From the NCBI RefSeq assembly GCF_000278155.1, contig NZ_JH725096.1, positions 308,170 through 350,856 on the forward strand: a DNA stretch of 42,687 nt, given 5' to 3'. The notes beneath the pieces were generated by a model. That model saw nothing but the letters and a program-made list of their open reading frames with translations, was not told where the DNA came from and ran no database searches. Positions 1 through 10,276 of the stretch are shown here, one piece after another (position 1 is the stretch's first letter; every line of letters starts with the position of its first letter). A program made the position numbers and the translations under genes. This stretch comes from Bartonella doshiae NCTC 12862 = ATCC 700133 (GTDB lineage Bacteria > Pseudomonadota > Alphaproteobacteria > Rhizobiales > Rhizobiaceae).

Positions 1-144
1 CAAGAGGTTGTTCCAGAGGTTATGCCTAAGGAGCGTGTATCAGAGTCTCAAGAGGTTGTTCCAGAGATTATGCCTAAGGAGCCTGTATCAGAGCCCCAAG
101 AGGTTGCTCCAGAGGTTATGCCTAAGGTGAGCGCATTAGAACCT
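1..144 (+). repeat. 48-bp tandem repeat inside tolA
   Basis: Three consecutive 48-bp units (1-48, 49-96, 97-144), each encoding 16 residues of the form QEVxPExMPKxxxSEx, with a partial fourth unit beginning at 145. The units remain in frame, so copy-number change would lengthen or shorten the TolA periplasmic spacer without breaking the gene. The array probably extends upstream of the window. Confidence 0.85.
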
Positions 145-840
145 CAAGAGGGTGCTTTAGGGGGGCTGTCAGAGAAGATTCTAGAAACGTCAAAAAATCA
201 AGAAAATACATTGTCGGATGAATCCACAAATACGACACAAAAAGCACTTGTAGAACGCGCACAAGCTCCCAAAATTACGCTACCTAGTACATCTCCCCTT
301 CCACAGTTTAAGCCAAAATCTGCTAACGACAAAAAATCCTTGCCTCAAAATGCGCAGGCAGCAAAACACAAAACTCAACAAACAAATGTGCAGACAATTG
401 AAGATATTTTAGCAATGGAAGAAAAAAATCTGCTCAACCATACGCGCACACAGGGAGGTGGGGCTAAGCGTTCCAGTGAACCAGAAGCTTTGGGTGCACG
501 AAAAAATATGGGCAATACCATAAAAATAGCACAAACATTAGTTAATATTGTAGGCTCTTGTATTCAAAAAAAGCTTAAACTCGTTGCTCTTGGTGGAGAT
601 TTAAAAAACCGTCCGGCTGTGCGTTTGCGATTTTACTTAAACTATGAAGGAATGGTTGTGGGAGAACCTGTTATTGATCCCTTAAGCGGTGGAGAGAGTC
701 AGCAAGCTATTATGGTGAGACAGGTTTATGCAGCTGTTTTTTCATGTCAACCTTATCCGGGTCTTCCACGTGATCAATATGATATGTGGGAGCAAGGTTT
801 TGATTTTAATGTTGATCCATTTAAAGATATAACCCGATGA
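1..840 (+). CDS. tolA: TolA, C-terminal part (5' end outside window)
   Basis: The reading frame is open from base 1, so the start and the N-terminal membrane anchor lie upstream. TolA links the inner-membrane TolQR motor to Pal and TolB and helps constrict the outer membrane at division. Visible are a repeat-rich, Pro/Glu/Lys-rich stretch, a Gln/Lys/Asn-rich linker (the periplasmic spacer region), and from about base 500 a folded C-terminal domain. That domain begins near NTIKIAQTLVNIVGSCIQ and contains the typical RLRFYLNYEGMVVG strand and the PYPGLPRDQY segment seen in alphaproteobacterial TolA/TonB-like C termini. tolB follows after 43 bases and pal and cpoB lie downstream, which strongly supports the call. 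The conserved part is only the last ~100 residues; the spacer is low complexity. Confidence 0.85.
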   Translation, partial: QEVVPEVMPKERVSESQEVVPEIMPKEPVSEPQEVAPEVMPKVSALEPQEGALGGLSEKILETSKNQENTLSDESTNTTQKALVERAQAPKITLPSTSPLPQFKPKSANDKKSLPQNAQAAKHKTQQTNVQTIEDILAMEEKNLLNHTRTQGGGAKRSSEPEALGARKNMGNTIKIAQTLVNIVGSCIQKKLKLVALGGDLKNRPAVRLRFYLNYEGMVVGEPVIDPLSGGESQQAIMVRQVYAAVFSCQPYPGLPRDQYDMWEQGFDFNVDPFKDITR

Positions 841-883
841 GTTACAAATATATTTTCTTCCTCAATGAAAGGGATATTTCATT

Positions 884-2206
884 ATGGCTATGACGAAACA
901 CACATTTTTTTCTTGGTTTATTGTCACAGTGGGGGTGTGGTTTTCGGGTTTTTCATCTGCTCAAGCACAGTTAAAAGGTACCATTGCTAGTGCTGATTTT
1001 AATCCCATTCCGATTGCCATTACAGATTTTGTTTCTGATGATTCAATTGGGCCGAGGATAGCGGCTGTTATTACAGCAGATCTTGAACGATCGGGACTTT
1101 TTTTGCCGCTTAGTCGAGCCTCTTTTTCTAATAAAATTCCTGATCCCAAGAGTCAGCCGCGTTTTGCTAATTGGCAAAAGATAAATGCACAGGGTTTGGT
1201 GACTGGTCAGGTTATGAGAGAAACTGATGGACGGTTGAGAGTGGATTTTCGTTTATGGGATGTCTTCGGGCAGCGACAACTTAAAGGGCGGCGCTTTTAC
1301 ACAGCAATAGAACGCTGGAGGCGTGTTGCGCATCTGATTGCAGATGAGATTTACAGCGAAATGACCGGGGAAAGCGGTTATTTTGATACGCGGATTGTTT
1401 TCATAGATGAAACAGGGCCTCAGGATGCGCGGATTAAACGCTTAGCGATTATGGATCAAGATGGTGCAAATTTGGTTTATATTTCTGATGGTAGTGAATT
1501 GGTTCTCACACCACGGTTTTCTCCTAAGCGTCAAGAAATCACCTATATGGCTTATGGGTATAAGAAAACACCTCATGTATATCTTCAACAAATCGAAATG
1601 GGACAAAGAGAATTAATTGGTGCTTTTGACAATATGACAATTGCCCCACGTTTTTCGCCTGATGGACAACAAGTGATTATGAGTTTGTTGCAAAATAATG
1701 GCAGTGCAAATCTTTACACTATGAATTTACGTACCCGCACAATGACACGCCTTACAACAACCTTAGCGATTGATACGTCAGCTTCTTATTCGCCCGATGG
1801 GAGTAAAATTGCCTTTTCTTCAGACCGTGAAGGAAAACCGCAAATCTACATAATGAATGCGGATGGTAGCAATGTTCAGCGTATTTCTTCAAACGAAGGA
1901 AGCTATTCTACTCCCATTTGGTCACCTCGTGGTGATTATATCGCTTTTACACGACAATTGGAGGGTAAATTTTCCATTGGTGTTATGCATCCCGATGGAC
2001 AAGGAGAACGAATTTTGACTACAGGCTTTCACAATGAAGGACCAACATGGGCTCCTAATGGTCGCGTATTGATGTTCTTTCGCAAAGATCCAGGCATGGG
2101 GCCTAAGATTTATACGATTGACATTACTGGTCGCAATGAACGTCAATTGCCTACGCCCAATGATGCTTCTGATCCGGCATGGTCACCGTTACTCAATACG
2201 CGATAA
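884..2206 (+). CDS. tolB: TolB, periplasmic Tol-Pal translocation protein
   Basis: 440 residues, the usual TolB length. The N terminus is a Sec signal peptide (hydrophobic run, then a likely cut after SSAQA near residue 29). An N-terminal alpha/beta domain (to about residue 170) precedes a six-bladed beta-propeller whose WD40-like repeats are visible as [35 protein letters not shown] and [11 protein letters not shown]. TolB binds Pal through the propeller and cycles it at the septum. It lies 43 bases after tolA with pal about 2.4 kb downstream. Here yebC and a DUF1013 gene separate tolB from pal, whereas in enterobacteria pal follows tolB directly. Confidence 0.96.
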   Translation: MAMTKHTFFSWFIVTVGVWFSGFSSAQAQLKGTIASADFNPIPIAITDFVSDDSIGPRIAAVITADLERSGLFLPLSRASFSNKIPDPKSQPRFANWQKINAQGLVTGQVMRETDGRLRVDFRLWDVFGQRQLKGRRFYTAIERWRRVAHLIADEIYSEMTGESGYFDTRIVFIDETGPQDARIKRLAIMDQDGANLVYISDGSELVLTPRFSPKRQEITYMAYGYKKTPHVYLQQIEMGQRELIGAFDNMTIAPRFSPDGQQVIMSLLQNNGSANLYTMNLRTRTMTRLTTTLAIDTSASYSPDGSKIAFSSDREGKPQIYIMNADGSNVQRISSNEGSYSTPIWSPRGDYIAFTRQLEGKFSIGVMHPDGQGERILTTGFHNEGPTWAPNGRVLMFFRKDPGMGPKIYTIDITGRNERQLPTPNDASDPAWSPLLNTR

Positions 2207-2613
2207 AAAGGTCAACCATTTTATTTTATAAAGATGTAAAGCTATGCATTACTAACATATAATGATAGCTGTACATTTCCAGCTTAAAGGAGCTAAATTG
2301 CTCTTCTGTTATAGCTATTGTGTTTGGAGCATCTGGATATGGCAATGGCTTTTGTCTTGAGAGACTTTTTTAGAATTTTAGAAAAATTGGAAAAAAATCC
2401 AAGAGTTTTCATCTTTGAGGTTTTGGTTAAAAATATGGAGAAATATGAAGGAGAAACCCCGCAAGGCGGGGTTTTTACGTGTTAAGCTATAAGAATGAAA
2501 ACTGTAAACAATTTTGGAGAAGGCTCCTGTACAGAGAATATCACCAAAGAACAAGCATAAGGGAGACAAATCCTATAGAAGGGGTCTTATTGGCATGATA
2601 AAGCGATAAGAAA
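2207..2613. other. Intergenic region between tolB and yebC
   Basis: 407 bases between convergent genes. Apart from the terminator hairpin at 2454-2476 nothing coding is supported; the short open frames here have no recognisable features. Confidence 0.6.
2454..2476 (+). terminator. Intrinsic terminator after tolB
   Basis: A perfect 9-bp stem (AAACCCCGC / GCGGGGTTT) with an AAG loop and a T-run. It lies between the convergent tolB and yebC genes and probably serves both, although the T-tract is better on the plus strand. Confidence 0.85.
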
Positions 2614-3360
2614 TTATGCAGACAGTTTGGCTAAAATCTCATCACTGACATCAAAATTAGCATAGACGTTTTGGACATCGTCATCTTCTTCTAATGTTGC
2701 AATAAGCCGTAAAATTGACAGAGCTTTTTCTTCATCAACGGGAGCAAAGGTGGTTGCTTTCCAAACCGTTTTGATTGATTCTGCTTCGCCAAGCTTTACT
2801 TCAAGCGTTTTAGAAACTTCGCCAATATCTTCAAATGCGCAGGTGATATGATGCCCAGTTTCTTCGGATTGTACATCTTCGGCTCCTGCTTCGATTGCTG
2901 CGTCCATTATGCTTTCCATTGTTCCTGCTTCAGGCTTATAGATTATTTCACCAATCCGATTAAACATAAAGCTGACGGATCCTGTTTCTCCTAGGGCTCC
3001 ACCTGATTTGGTGAAAGCGGCGCGCACGTTTGAAGCGGTGCGGTTGCGGTTATCGGTTAAAGCTTCAACAATGACGGCAACACCCCCTGGACCATACCCT
3101 TCGTAGCGGACTTCATCATAATGTTCGACATCATTTCCAGAAGCCTTCTTAATCGCGCGTTCAATATTGTCTTTCGGCATTGATTGCGCTTTAGCGTTCT
3201 GGATTGCAAGTCTCAAACGCGGATTCATGGCTGGATCAGGAGCACCTTGTTTGGCTGCAACAGTAATCTCGCGTGCAAGCTTAGAAAATATTTTCGAGCG
3301 CATTGCGTCTTGACGCCCTTTACGGTGCATAATATTTTTAAACTGTGAATGGCCTGCCAT
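2614..3360 (-). CDS. yebC: YebC/PmpR-family regulatory protein
   Basis: 248 residues, the full family length, beginning with the diagnostic [18 protein letters not shown] and continuing with the conserved [16 protein letters not shown] and [24 protein letters not shown] blocks. The family is known both as a DNA-binding transcriptional regulator and, in recent work on other bacteria, as a factor helping ribosomes through proline-rich stretches; which role applies here cannot be read from sequence. It is transcribed opposite to the tol genes and shares a terminator zone with tolB. An ATG start with the expected N terminus fixes the 5' end. In many alphaproteobacteria the gene sits near ruvCAB, which is not seen here. 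Confidence 0.93.
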   Translation of the reverse strand: MAGHSQFKNIMHRKGRQDAMRSKIFSKLAREITVAAKQGAPDPAMNPRLRLAIQNAKAQSMPKDNIERAIKKASGNDVEHYDEVRYEGYGPGGVAVIVEALTDNRNRTASNVRAAFTKSGGALGETGSVSFMFNRIGEIIYKPEAGTMESIMDAAIEAGAEDVQSEETGHHITCAFEDIGEVSKTLEVKLGEAESIKTVWKATTFAPVDEEKALSILRLIATLEEDDDVQNVYANFDVSDEILAKLSA

Positions 3361-3725
3361 GGTTTTCCTTCCAATTTTCTGGTTTTTTTCTGTTGGGAGA
3401 TCCTTTCCGTTAAAAAAATTAACACGCGTCCCAAGAAAAAATATGCCGCATTATGAGATGAAGTGATAAAATAAATTCCTTATAAGAAAATTTACATTAA
3501 AGGTAAAGACACGCACTTGAGGTTCATTAATAAGACAGATATCTTGTCGTTAAGCAAAAATCACGCTATAACAGTATGTGGTTTCATGGAAAAAGTGGTT
3601 TATTCCATATCTCGCTAATGTTGAGAGCGGGTGGAGAGAACCTGACGTGTAAGAACTGAAGCTTCAGTGCTCCAAAGTGAGCGATAACCTGCCTGAAAAG
3701 AGGCAAATGAGAGGATATTATAAAG
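3361..3725. other. Divergent promoter region yebC / DUF1013 gene
   Basis: 365 bases between two divergent genes, AT-rich, presumably holding both promoters. No convincing open frame or RNA structure is seen. Confidence 0.5.
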
Positions 3726-4415
3726 ATGGCAACGCAACTTTTGATGCCTAAAGCTACGGCTGTTTGGCTGGTTGATAATACTGCACTTTCTTTCGATCAG
3801 ATTGCAGAATTTTGTAAATTGCATGTCTTAGAAGTAAAAGCTATTGCTGATGGTGAAGCTGCTTATGGTATTAAAGGTTTGGATCCAATCAGTTCTGGTC
3901 AGTTGACACGCAGTGAAATTGCAAGGGTGGAGGCTGATCAAAACGCACGTTTGAGAATTTCAGAGTCCAGAGTACGCATTCCTGAAAAAAAGCGCAAGGG
4001 CGCGCGTTATATTCCTCTTTCTCGACGTCAGGACCGTCCTAACGGTATCTTGTGGTTGGTGGTCAATCATCCTGAGTTGAAAGATGCACAGATTGCACGG
4101 TTAATTGGGACAACAAAAGCAACAATTGAACAAATTCGCCATAGAACCCATTGGAATAGCGCGAATTTGGTTCCTCTTGATCCTGTAGGGTTGGGGTTGT
4201 GTTCGCAAATTGATTTGGACTTCGAACTCCAACGCGCAGCAAAAAATCGTCCAGCCTCTGTTGAAGGAGATAGGTCTTTGCTTCCCGCATCCGTGACAGA
4301 AAATGCTGCACTCAATGAGGTGGGGGATGAACAAAATTTCAATGAAAATTTCGATGCCGATAAAGTTTTTGCAAAATTAAACGCACTTCAAAAAAGTCAT
4401 CAGGATGATACATAA
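3726..4415 (+). CDS. DUF1013 / TrcR-like cell-cycle regulator
   Basis: 229 residues. The N-terminal ~170 residues match what I recall of the alphaproteobacterial DUF1013 family (named TrcR in some annotations): the start LLMPKATAVWLVDNTALSFDQ, then IADGEAAYGIKGLDPI, RRQDRPNGILWLVVNHPELK, and an HTH-like segment DAQIARLIGTTKATIEQIRHRTHWN. The last ~60 residues are less conserved. A DNA-binding regulatory role is inferred from the HTH-like segment; targets are unknown. The ATG at 3726 is preceded by GAGAGG about 11 bases upstream. The gene is separated from pal by ~210 bases and is probably transcribed alone. Confidence 0.75.
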   Translation: MATQLLMPKATAVWLVDNTALSFDQIAEFCKLHVLEVKAIADGEAAYGIKGLDPISSGQLTRSEIARVEADQNARLRISESRVRIPEKKRKGARYIPLSRRQDRPNGILWLVVNHPELKDAQIARLIGTTKATIEQIRHRTHWNSANLVPLDPVGLGLCSQIDLDFELQRAAKNRPASVEGDRSLLPASVTENAALNEVGDEQNFNENFDADKVFAKLNALQKSHQDDT

Positions 4416-4628
4416 ACAGAATACTGCCTCGCAGCGGTAAGTGTATGCAGCTGTTTCCATGAGAAATACAAAGCTGTGTGTGAGAAAGATTAGGTGTAAC
4501 GCAAAAAATAATGGTGAATAAAAAAAGAAAAATTTTATCTTTATTCAGAATTGATAACTATTCTTGAAGAGCTATTGAAATATGTATCCCTTCAATTTCA
4601 GTGTTTACTAACTAAGGAGAATTCCTAC

Positions 4629-5138
4629 ATGTGCTCTATCAAAAACATTATCCTTCATCCTCTTGCTGTAATCCTCTTTTTTTCGCTGTCTTTAGTTGGT
4701 TGTGGGCAAAAACGTATTGATGGAATAAATAGTTCTTGGAATAGTGCGGGCTTAAATCACGGGCCTTCAGGTTCAGGGCAGGACTTTATTGTTAATGTTG
4801 GAGATCGGGTTTTCTTTAGTCTTGATTCTTCTTCAATTGAACCTGATGCTCAGCGTGTTTTGATGCGACAAGCAGAATGGTTGCTTCGTTATCCTTACTA
4901 TTTTATTACGATTGAGGGGCATGCTGATGAGCGCGGAACACGTGAATATAATTTAGCTCTGGGACAACGCCGTGCTGTTGCTGTACGCGATTATCTGATT
5001 TCTCTTGGTGTTTCTGCGCAACGCTTGCAAACGATCTCTTATGGGAAAGAAAGACCTGTTGCAGTGTGTGATGATATTTCCTGTTGGAACCAAAATCGCC
5101 GTGCTGTTACGACAATTCAAAATGTGAATGGTGAGTAA
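4629..5138 (+). CDS. pal: Pal, peptidoglycan-associated lipoprotein
   Basis: 169 residues. The start at 4629 is chosen because AAGGAG lies 9 bases upstream and the product then begins with a lipoprotein signal peptide ending in the lipobox LVGC (lipidated Cys25). A longer frame from 4551 would bury that signal. The mature part has the OmpA/Pal peptidoglycan-binding fold: VFFSLDSSSIEPDAQRVL, ITIEGHADERGTREYNLALG (with the Asp and Arg that grip diaminopimelate), RRAVAVRDYLISLGV and a final QNRRAV. Pal anchors the outer membrane to the wall and is the partner of TolB. cpoB follows after 58 bases. Confidence 0.96.
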   Translation: MCSIKNIILHPLAVILFFSLSLVGCGQKRIDGINSSWNSAGLNHGPSGSGQDFIVNVGDRVFFSLDSSSIEPDAQRVLMRQAEWLLRYPYYFITIEGHADERGTREYNLALGQRRAVAVRDYLISLGVSAQRLQTISYGKERPVAVCDDISCWNQNRRAVTTIQNVNGE

Positions 5139-5196
5139 CAAAACTGATGCCAATATTTAAATAAATTATTGGATTGATTCTTTTTGGAAGAAATGT

Positions 5197-6153
5197 ATGT
5201 GTGCGTGTAAAAAACAGAATTGGAAAGCCGTTTTCTTTATATCGGCTTTCATTGTGTGTTTTGCTTTGTTTACACAAAGTGCACCACGAAAGGTTTCTCC
5301 ATTCCTCCCTTATGATACGGCTGATATGTCGTCTGCTCCTGTAGGTGTTGCTCCAAGTGCGACTTCTAATTCTCAGAGGACTGCTCAAAAGCAAGGAATG
5401 CGTTTGGAAAATCAAGATTCTCTCCTTAAAGAGTATGATTTGGATAAGCTTTTGCATAGAATACAAACCGTACTTGAGCATAACAGTCTGGAAAATACCA
5501 AACAGCAGTTTCACCGGTTTTTTGATAAAAAGGACTCTGCTGTTTATTCTTGCCCGTCTTATTATCCCCCTTTGAATAAACAGTTGCAGACCATAAAAGA
5601 CATAAAACAGAACCATACTACGACAAATGATCAGAATAATATTGCTCATGGAAAGAGCGATGATCATGAAAATCACCCGAAAGAAGCGCATAACCGTTTA
5701 GAGAAAATACATGAAGAGAACTCCCATACGGAATTGCATCAAGGCGAAGATTTGTCTCTTCTCACTGCCAAAACATTATATAAAAAGAGCTATGATTTTA
5801 TTCTTTCTGCCAACTATGTTGAAGCTGAAAAGGCCTTTTGTGTTTTTCAAGACCGTTATCGAGAAGATCCTTTGAGTGGTGATGCTTTGTTTTGGTTAGC
5901 AGAAGCTTTATTGGGACAAAAGCGCTATCATGATGCTGCACAAGTGTATCTCGCTGTGTGGTATACAGATAAAAAGACTCTCTATGGATCTGAGATTTTA
6001 CTGAAATTAGCAATAAGTATGGCTGCTCTTGGCCAAAATAAAGAGGCTTGTGCTCTCTTTTCCAATATACCAAAGCGTTATAAATCATTGGAATGCGCCT
6101 TTTGTAAACGTCTTGAAAAGGAGCGGAGTCGTTCGCAGTGCTCGTTAGACTAG
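5197..6153 (+). CDS. cpoB: CpoB/YbgF-like Tol-Pal-associated TPR protein
   Basis: 318 residues. The N terminus is basic followed by a hydrophobic segment (AVFFISAFIVCFALF), a signal peptide or anchor. Residues ~70-110 are helical, then comes a His/Asn/Glu-rich low-complexity linker (about 125-185). The C-terminal ~120 residues are TPR repeats with the hallmarks of YbgF: AKTLYKKSYDFILSANYVEA, DPLSGDALFWLAEALLGQ and KRYHDAAQVYLAVW. CpoB coordinates outer-membrane constriction with cell-wall synthesis at division. Position directly after pal supports the call. The His-rich linker is unusual. Its 3' end overlaps tilS by 16 bases. Confidence 0.85.
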   Translation: MCACKKQNWKAVFFISAFIVCFALFTQSAPRKVSPFLPYDTADMSSAPVGVAPSATSNSQRTAQKQGMRLENQDSLLKEYDLDKLLHRIQTVLEHNSLENTKQQFHRFFDKKDSAVYSCPSYYPPLNKQLQTIKDIKQNHTTTNDQNNIAHGKSDDHENHPKEAHNRLEKIHEENSHTELHQGEDLSLLTAKTLYKKSYDFILSANYVEAEKAFCVFQDRYREDPLSGDALFWLAEALLGQKRYHDAAQVYLAVWYTDKKTLYGSEILLKLAISMAALGQNKEACALFSNIPKRYKSLECAFCKRLEKERSRSQCSLD

Positions 6154-7571
6154 CAGGAAATCTCTTTAAAACATCAGATTTTATCCAGTGTCAGAAGTTA
6201 ATTCTTGCAGTTTCTGGGGGAGGCGATTCGCTTGCTTTGTTGTTTTTGGTTCAAGATCATCTTAAAACATTGTCTTTTCCGCCGGAGATGATTGTCGTTA
6301 CTGTTGATCATCAATTGCGTCCAGAATCAGCGCGTGAAGCAGAAAATGTTGCAGAAATTTGCCGTGCTCATCACATTAAGCATATCATTGTGCGGTGGAA
6401 GGGTAAAAAGCCAAAGACACATATCGCTGAAAAAGCGCGCATTGCACGGTATGATCTTTTGTTCGAAGAAGCGCAAAAACAAAACGCGACGCTTATTATG
6501 ACAGGACATACGCTTAATGATCAGATCGAAACCTATCAGATGCGGTATCAGCGGCTTCAAAAGGATATGGATGTTTTTTTGCAGGATAGTTCCCTTGTTA
6601 CTATGCGTGAGGAAATCTTTAGGAAAGATGAAGGAGCAGAGAGTGCGAAAAAAAACACTGGGCTGTTGTATGCACGCGGTTTATCTTGCATTCCGCGTGA
6701 AGCATTGTTGCATCGCTCTGTGCGTTTAATTCGTCCACTCCTTGGTGTAAAGCGCGAAACATTGCGTGCTTATTTACGCTTAAAAGGAAAAACATGGATT
6801 GAAGATCCAACGAATGAAGATTTGAATTTTGAACGCGTGCGTGTGCGGCAGTCCCTTCATCCCCAACAGTTTATTACATTTGTTAAAAAGGTTCATGAAG
6901 CAGCGCTAAAACGTCGAGAACAGGCGCAAAAGATTGCCGATTTGATCTTGGCTCTGGATATTATTGTTGAACATGGGCGTTGTTTTATTGCAAAACCTGC
7001 GCCGTTCTTACACCAACATCCAAGTTTTCCTTTTGTTGTTGGGCTTTTTGCGGTGCTGATGGGAGGTAGCTCTTATTTGCTTCCTTATAAAAAATTAATC
7101 ATGCTTGACAAAAAATTGTGTTTACACTCTTCTCAAAAACAGCGTTTTACTTTGGCTGGGTCTGTCATTGAATATAACAGCGATGGAATTTCTTTTTGGC
7201 GCGAATCTCGAAATATTAAAGAGATAAGCCTTGATCCAGGAAAAACGTGTTTATGGGATGGGCGCTATCAGATCACTAATCATGAACCTGATGCTATCAA
7301 AATTGGAGCAGCAAATTTGGAACAGCTAAAATATTTATGCAAAAACAGTAAATTAGATTGCGATCGTCCCCATTTTCCCTCTTTACAATCACTTTTGATG
7401 ATCTCAAATGGTAAAGCTTTCTCCATTCCAGAGTTGACATCTCAAGCTGCTTCTCTACAAAATATAACCATGAAACGCGTAATGGCTCCCTTCAATTGGC
7501 TTTTGTCATATGAAGATGCCGTTTTTATTAATGTTCTTGAACCTTTTTTTAATATAGAGGTGAAAAGATGA
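6138..7571 (+). CDS. tilS: TilS, tRNA(Ile)-lysidine synthetase
   Basis: 477 residues. TilS modifies C34 of tRNA-Ile(CAU) to lysidine using ATP and lysine, so that it reads AUA. The PP-loop ATP-binding motif SGGGDS is at residues 26-31, followed by VTVDHQLRPESAREAENV and TGHTLNDQIET, all diagnostic of the N-type ATPase domain. A further conserved stretch, RPLLGVKRETLRAYL and WIEDPTNED, lies near residues 195-225. The start is a GTG inside the end of cpoB (16-base overlap), implying translational coupling; AAGGAG lies about 14 bases upstream, longer than ideal spacing. ftsH follows, the usual alphaproteobacterial order. Confidence 0.93.
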   Translation: MLVRLAGNLFKTSDFIQCQKLILAVSGGGDSLALLFLVQDHLKTLSFPPEMIVVTVDHQLRPESAREAENVAEICRAHHIKHIIVRWKGKKPKTHIAEKARIARYDLLFEEAQKQNATLIMTGHTLNDQIETYQMRYQRLQKDMDVFLQDSSLVTMREEIFRKDEGAESAKKNTGLLYARGLSCIPREALLHRSVRLIRPLLGVKRETLRAYLRLKGKTWIEDPTNEDLNFERVRVRQSLHPQQFITFVKKVHEAALKRREQAQKIADLILALDIIVEHGRCFIAKPAPFLHQHPSFPFVVGLFAVLMGGSSYLLPYKKLIMLDKKLCLHSSQKQRFTLAGSVIEYNSDGISFWRESRNIKEISLDPGKTCLWDGRYQITNHEPDAIKIGAANLEQLKYLCKNSKLDCDRPHFPSLQSLLMISNGKAFSIPELTSQAASLQNITMKRVMAPFNWLLSYEDAVFINVLEPFFNIEVKR

Positions 7572-7694
7572 AGAAAAATTACTCTAAAAGACAATAAACA
7601 TCTTCTTATACCTTGGCAAGGGATAGACAAGGTTATATGTTAAGAAAAACTATTTGAAATCTATATTTGATGTATTTGATTAAGTGGACATAAT

Positions 7695-9845
7695 ATGAAT
7701 TCCAATTACCGCTCTCTCCTCATTTGGGGAGTTATTGCCTTGATTTTGATTGTATCATTTTCTTTTTTTAATGGAGATAGCCAGCGTGCTGGAAGTGGAG
7801 AGGTTTCCTATTCCGAATTCTTGCAGAAAGTTGAAGCGAATGAACTTCGCTCTGTAACAATTCAAGGGCAAAAGTTAACAGGACAGACGACTGAAAATAG
7901 AGTTGTGTCTACTTATGCTCCACGCGATCCAGGGCTTATACAAAAATTGGAAAGCAAAAATGTAAATGTGAAGGCTGTTCCTGAAAGCTCTGGCAATAGT
8001 ATTTTCCTCAATCTCCTCTTTTCATTGTTGCCTGTTATTATTATTGTTGGTGCGTGGATCTTCTTTATGCGACAAATGCAAAGTGGATCACGTGGCGCGA
8101 TGGGATTTGGTAAATCCAAAGCAAAATTGCTTAATGAAGCGCAAGGGCGTATTACCTTTCAGGACGTTGCTGGCGTTGAAGAAGCAAAGCAAGATCTACA
8201 AGAGATTGTAGAGTTTTTACGCGAACCACAAAAATTTCAACGCTTAGGGGGGCGTATTCCTCGAGGTGTCTTGCTTGTGGGACCTCCAGGAACTGGTAAA
8301 ACCTTGTTAGCACGCTCTGTTGCAGGTGAAGCCAATGTACCGTTCTTTACAATTTCAGGGTCCGATTTTGTTGAAATGTTTGTGGGTGTTGGTGCAAGTC
8401 GCGTACGGGATATGTTCGAACAGGCTAAAAAAAATGCACCTTGTATTATCTTTATCGATGAAATTGATGCTGTTGGACGCCATCGTGGTGCAGGTTTAGG
8501 TGGGGGTAACGATGAACGTGAACAGACCTTAAACCAATTGCTCGTTGAGATGGATGGATTTGAACCTAATGAAAGCATTATTCTCATTGCGGCAACAAAC
8601 CGTCCCGATGTGCTGGACCCTGCCTTGTTAAGGCCAGGACGTTTCGATCGGCAAGTTGTTGTGCCAAATCCTGATGTTTCTGGGCGTGAACAGATTTTGA
8701 AAGTTCATGTGCGCAATGTACCGCTAGCCCCTAATGTGGACCTGAAAATTTTGGCAAGGGGAACACCAGGATTTTCCGGTGCAGATCTTATGAATCTTGT
8801 CAACGAAGCTGCTCTTATGGCTGCGAGCCGTAATAAAAGAGTTGTGACTATGCAAGAGTTCGAAGATGCTAAAGATAAGGTTATGATGGGGGCTGAACGC
8901 CGGTCAAGTGCCATGACACAAGAAGAAAAAGAGCTAACAGCATATCATGAAGCTGGACATGCTATTGTCGCGCTCAATGTGCCTGTAGCTGATCCTGTCC
9001 ACAAAGCGACAATCGTTCCAAGAGGGAGAGCTTTGGGTATGGTTATGCAATTGCCTGAGGGGGATCGTTATTCTATGAGTTATTTGTGGATGATTTCTCG
9101 GCTGGCTATTATGATGGGTGGACGCGTAGCTGAAGAATTGAAATTCGGAAAAGAAAATATCACATCTGGTGCTTCGTCCGATATTGAACAAGCAACAAAG
9201 TTAGCACGGGCGATGATTACACGATGGGGATTTTCTGATCTTCTTGGAAATGTCGCTTATGGTGATAACCAAGATGAAGTTTTTTTAGGCCATTCTGTTG
9301 CTCGAACGCAGAATGTTTCTGAGGAAACAGCACGCATGATCGATTCTGAAGTGCGCAAGCTGATTGATGATGCTTATACCAGTGCTACAAAAATTCTGAA
9401 AACAAAAAAGAAAGAATGGTTTGCTCTTGCGCAAGGTCTGTTAGAATATGAGACTTTAACCGGTGCTGAGATTAATGAAGTCATTGCTGGAAAGCCTCCT
9501 TCACGAACACAGAAAGATGAAAATGCGCCTTTGCGTACTTCATCTGTGCCAAAAACAGGAGCAAATAAGGGAGAGAGTGCTGAACAAACGTCAGGGAAAA
9601 TCAATACTGATAAAGGTGAAGCGGGAAAAGCAGAACTGAAAGTTGGAAAAGAAAAAACAAAATCTAATGATGTTGAATCCAAAGATACTGCATTTAAAGG
9701 CGCTAAATCTCATGAAATTGAGAAAAAAACACGGAGTACCAAAAAGAGTACCGAAGCTGTAGATTCTTTTGAAAATAAAGAAAATGCTAAAAAAGTAAGT
9801 AATACCGGACGGAAAGGGAAACAAGAACCTTCTAATGATGCCTGA
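7695..9845 (+). CDS. ftsH: FtsH, membrane ATP-dependent zinc protease
   Basis: 716 residues. Two N-terminal membrane segments (about 7-25 and 104-126) flank a small periplasmic domain. The AAA+ domain has Walker A GPPGTGKT (196-203), Walker [10 protein letters not shown] and the second region of homology with RPGRFDRQ. The zinc metalloprotease site HEAGH is at 418-422. FtsH extracts and degrades membrane and short-lived cytoplasmic proteins. The C-terminal ~115 residues are a charged Lys/Glu/Ser-rich tail, making this protein longer than the ~640 residues typical of the family. It sits 123 bases after tilS. Confidence 0.97.
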   Translation: MNSNYRSLLIWGVIALILIVSFSFFNGDSQRAGSGEVSYSEFLQKVEANELRSVTIQGQKLTGQTTENRVVSTYAPRDPGLIQKLESKNVNVKAVPESSGNSIFLNLLFSLLPVIIIVGAWIFFMRQMQSGSRGAMGFGKSKAKLLNEAQGRITFQDVAGVEEAKQDLQEIVEFLREPQKFQRLGGRIPRGVLLVGPPGTGKTLLARSVAGEANVPFFTISGSDFVEMFVGVGASRVRDMFEQAKKNAPCIIFIDEIDAVGRHRGAGLGGGNDEREQTLNQLLVEMDGFEPNESIILIAATNRPDVLDPALLRPGRFDRQVVVPNPDVSGREQILKVHVRNVPLAPNVDLKILARGTPGFSGADLMNLVNEAALMAASRNKRVVTMQEFEDAKDKVMMGAERRSSAMTQEEKELTAYHEAGHAIVALNVPVADPVHKATIVPRGRALGMVMQLPEGDRYSMSYLWMISRLAIMMGGRVAEELKFGKENITSGASSDIEQATKLARAMITRWGFSDLLGNVAYGDNQDEVFLGHSVARTQNVSEETARMIDSEVRKLIDDAYTSATKILKTKKKEWFALAQGLLEYETLTGAEINEVIAGKPPSRTQKDENAPLRTSSVPKTGANKGESAEQTSGKINTDKGEAGKAELKVGKEKTKSNDVESKDTAFKGAKSHEIEKKTRSTKKSTEAVDSFENKENAKKVSNTGRKGKQEPSNDA

Positions 9846-9887
9846 ATGACCGTGTTTTTTGAAAGATTCTAAACAATTTTTTTGACA

Positions 9888-9911
9888 GAGGCGCAAGCTT
9901 GCTTGCGCCTC
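9888..9911 (+). terminator. Strong hairpin after ftsH (no U-tract)
   Basis: GAGGCGCAAG pairs with CTTGCGCCTC around a CTTG loop, 43 bases after the ftsH stop. No T-run follows on the plus strand, so it may protect the mRNA 3' end or mark Rho-assisted termination rather than be a classical terminator. Confidence 0.45.
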
Positions 9912-10276
9912 CGCCATAATGTTTAAAGACATGCGTGTAAAGCGGTACGACATTTTTGAGAAGAGTATTTAAGGGTGTTTTTTTGAGGGAAGACGGTACG
10001 TTTGTTCTTTTGGTTGTATGCAAAGAAAGTAGCGTTTTCAAAACATGTCAAAGAAGAACATTGTGGGGTGTGTTAAGGCTTTAGAGGTGTGTCTATTGAA
10101 GTGATGTGTGGGGTTATAGAAATAGGATTTATTCTGAACGAAAATGTGTTCAACGTTTTGAGTTTTTTAAGAATAAAGGGATATATAAATGATCTCATTA
10201 CATCGAGGGGCTCGCTGTACGAGGAATTTTTTCTGTCAGGAAAACAAAAGAAAAAGTGTGTATAAAGGAAAGAAGG
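9912..10276. other. Intergenic region upstream of glmM
   Basis: About 365 bases with no supported gene; presumably holds the glmM promoter. A good ribosome-binding site (AAGGAAAGAAGG) ends it. Confidence 0.5.
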
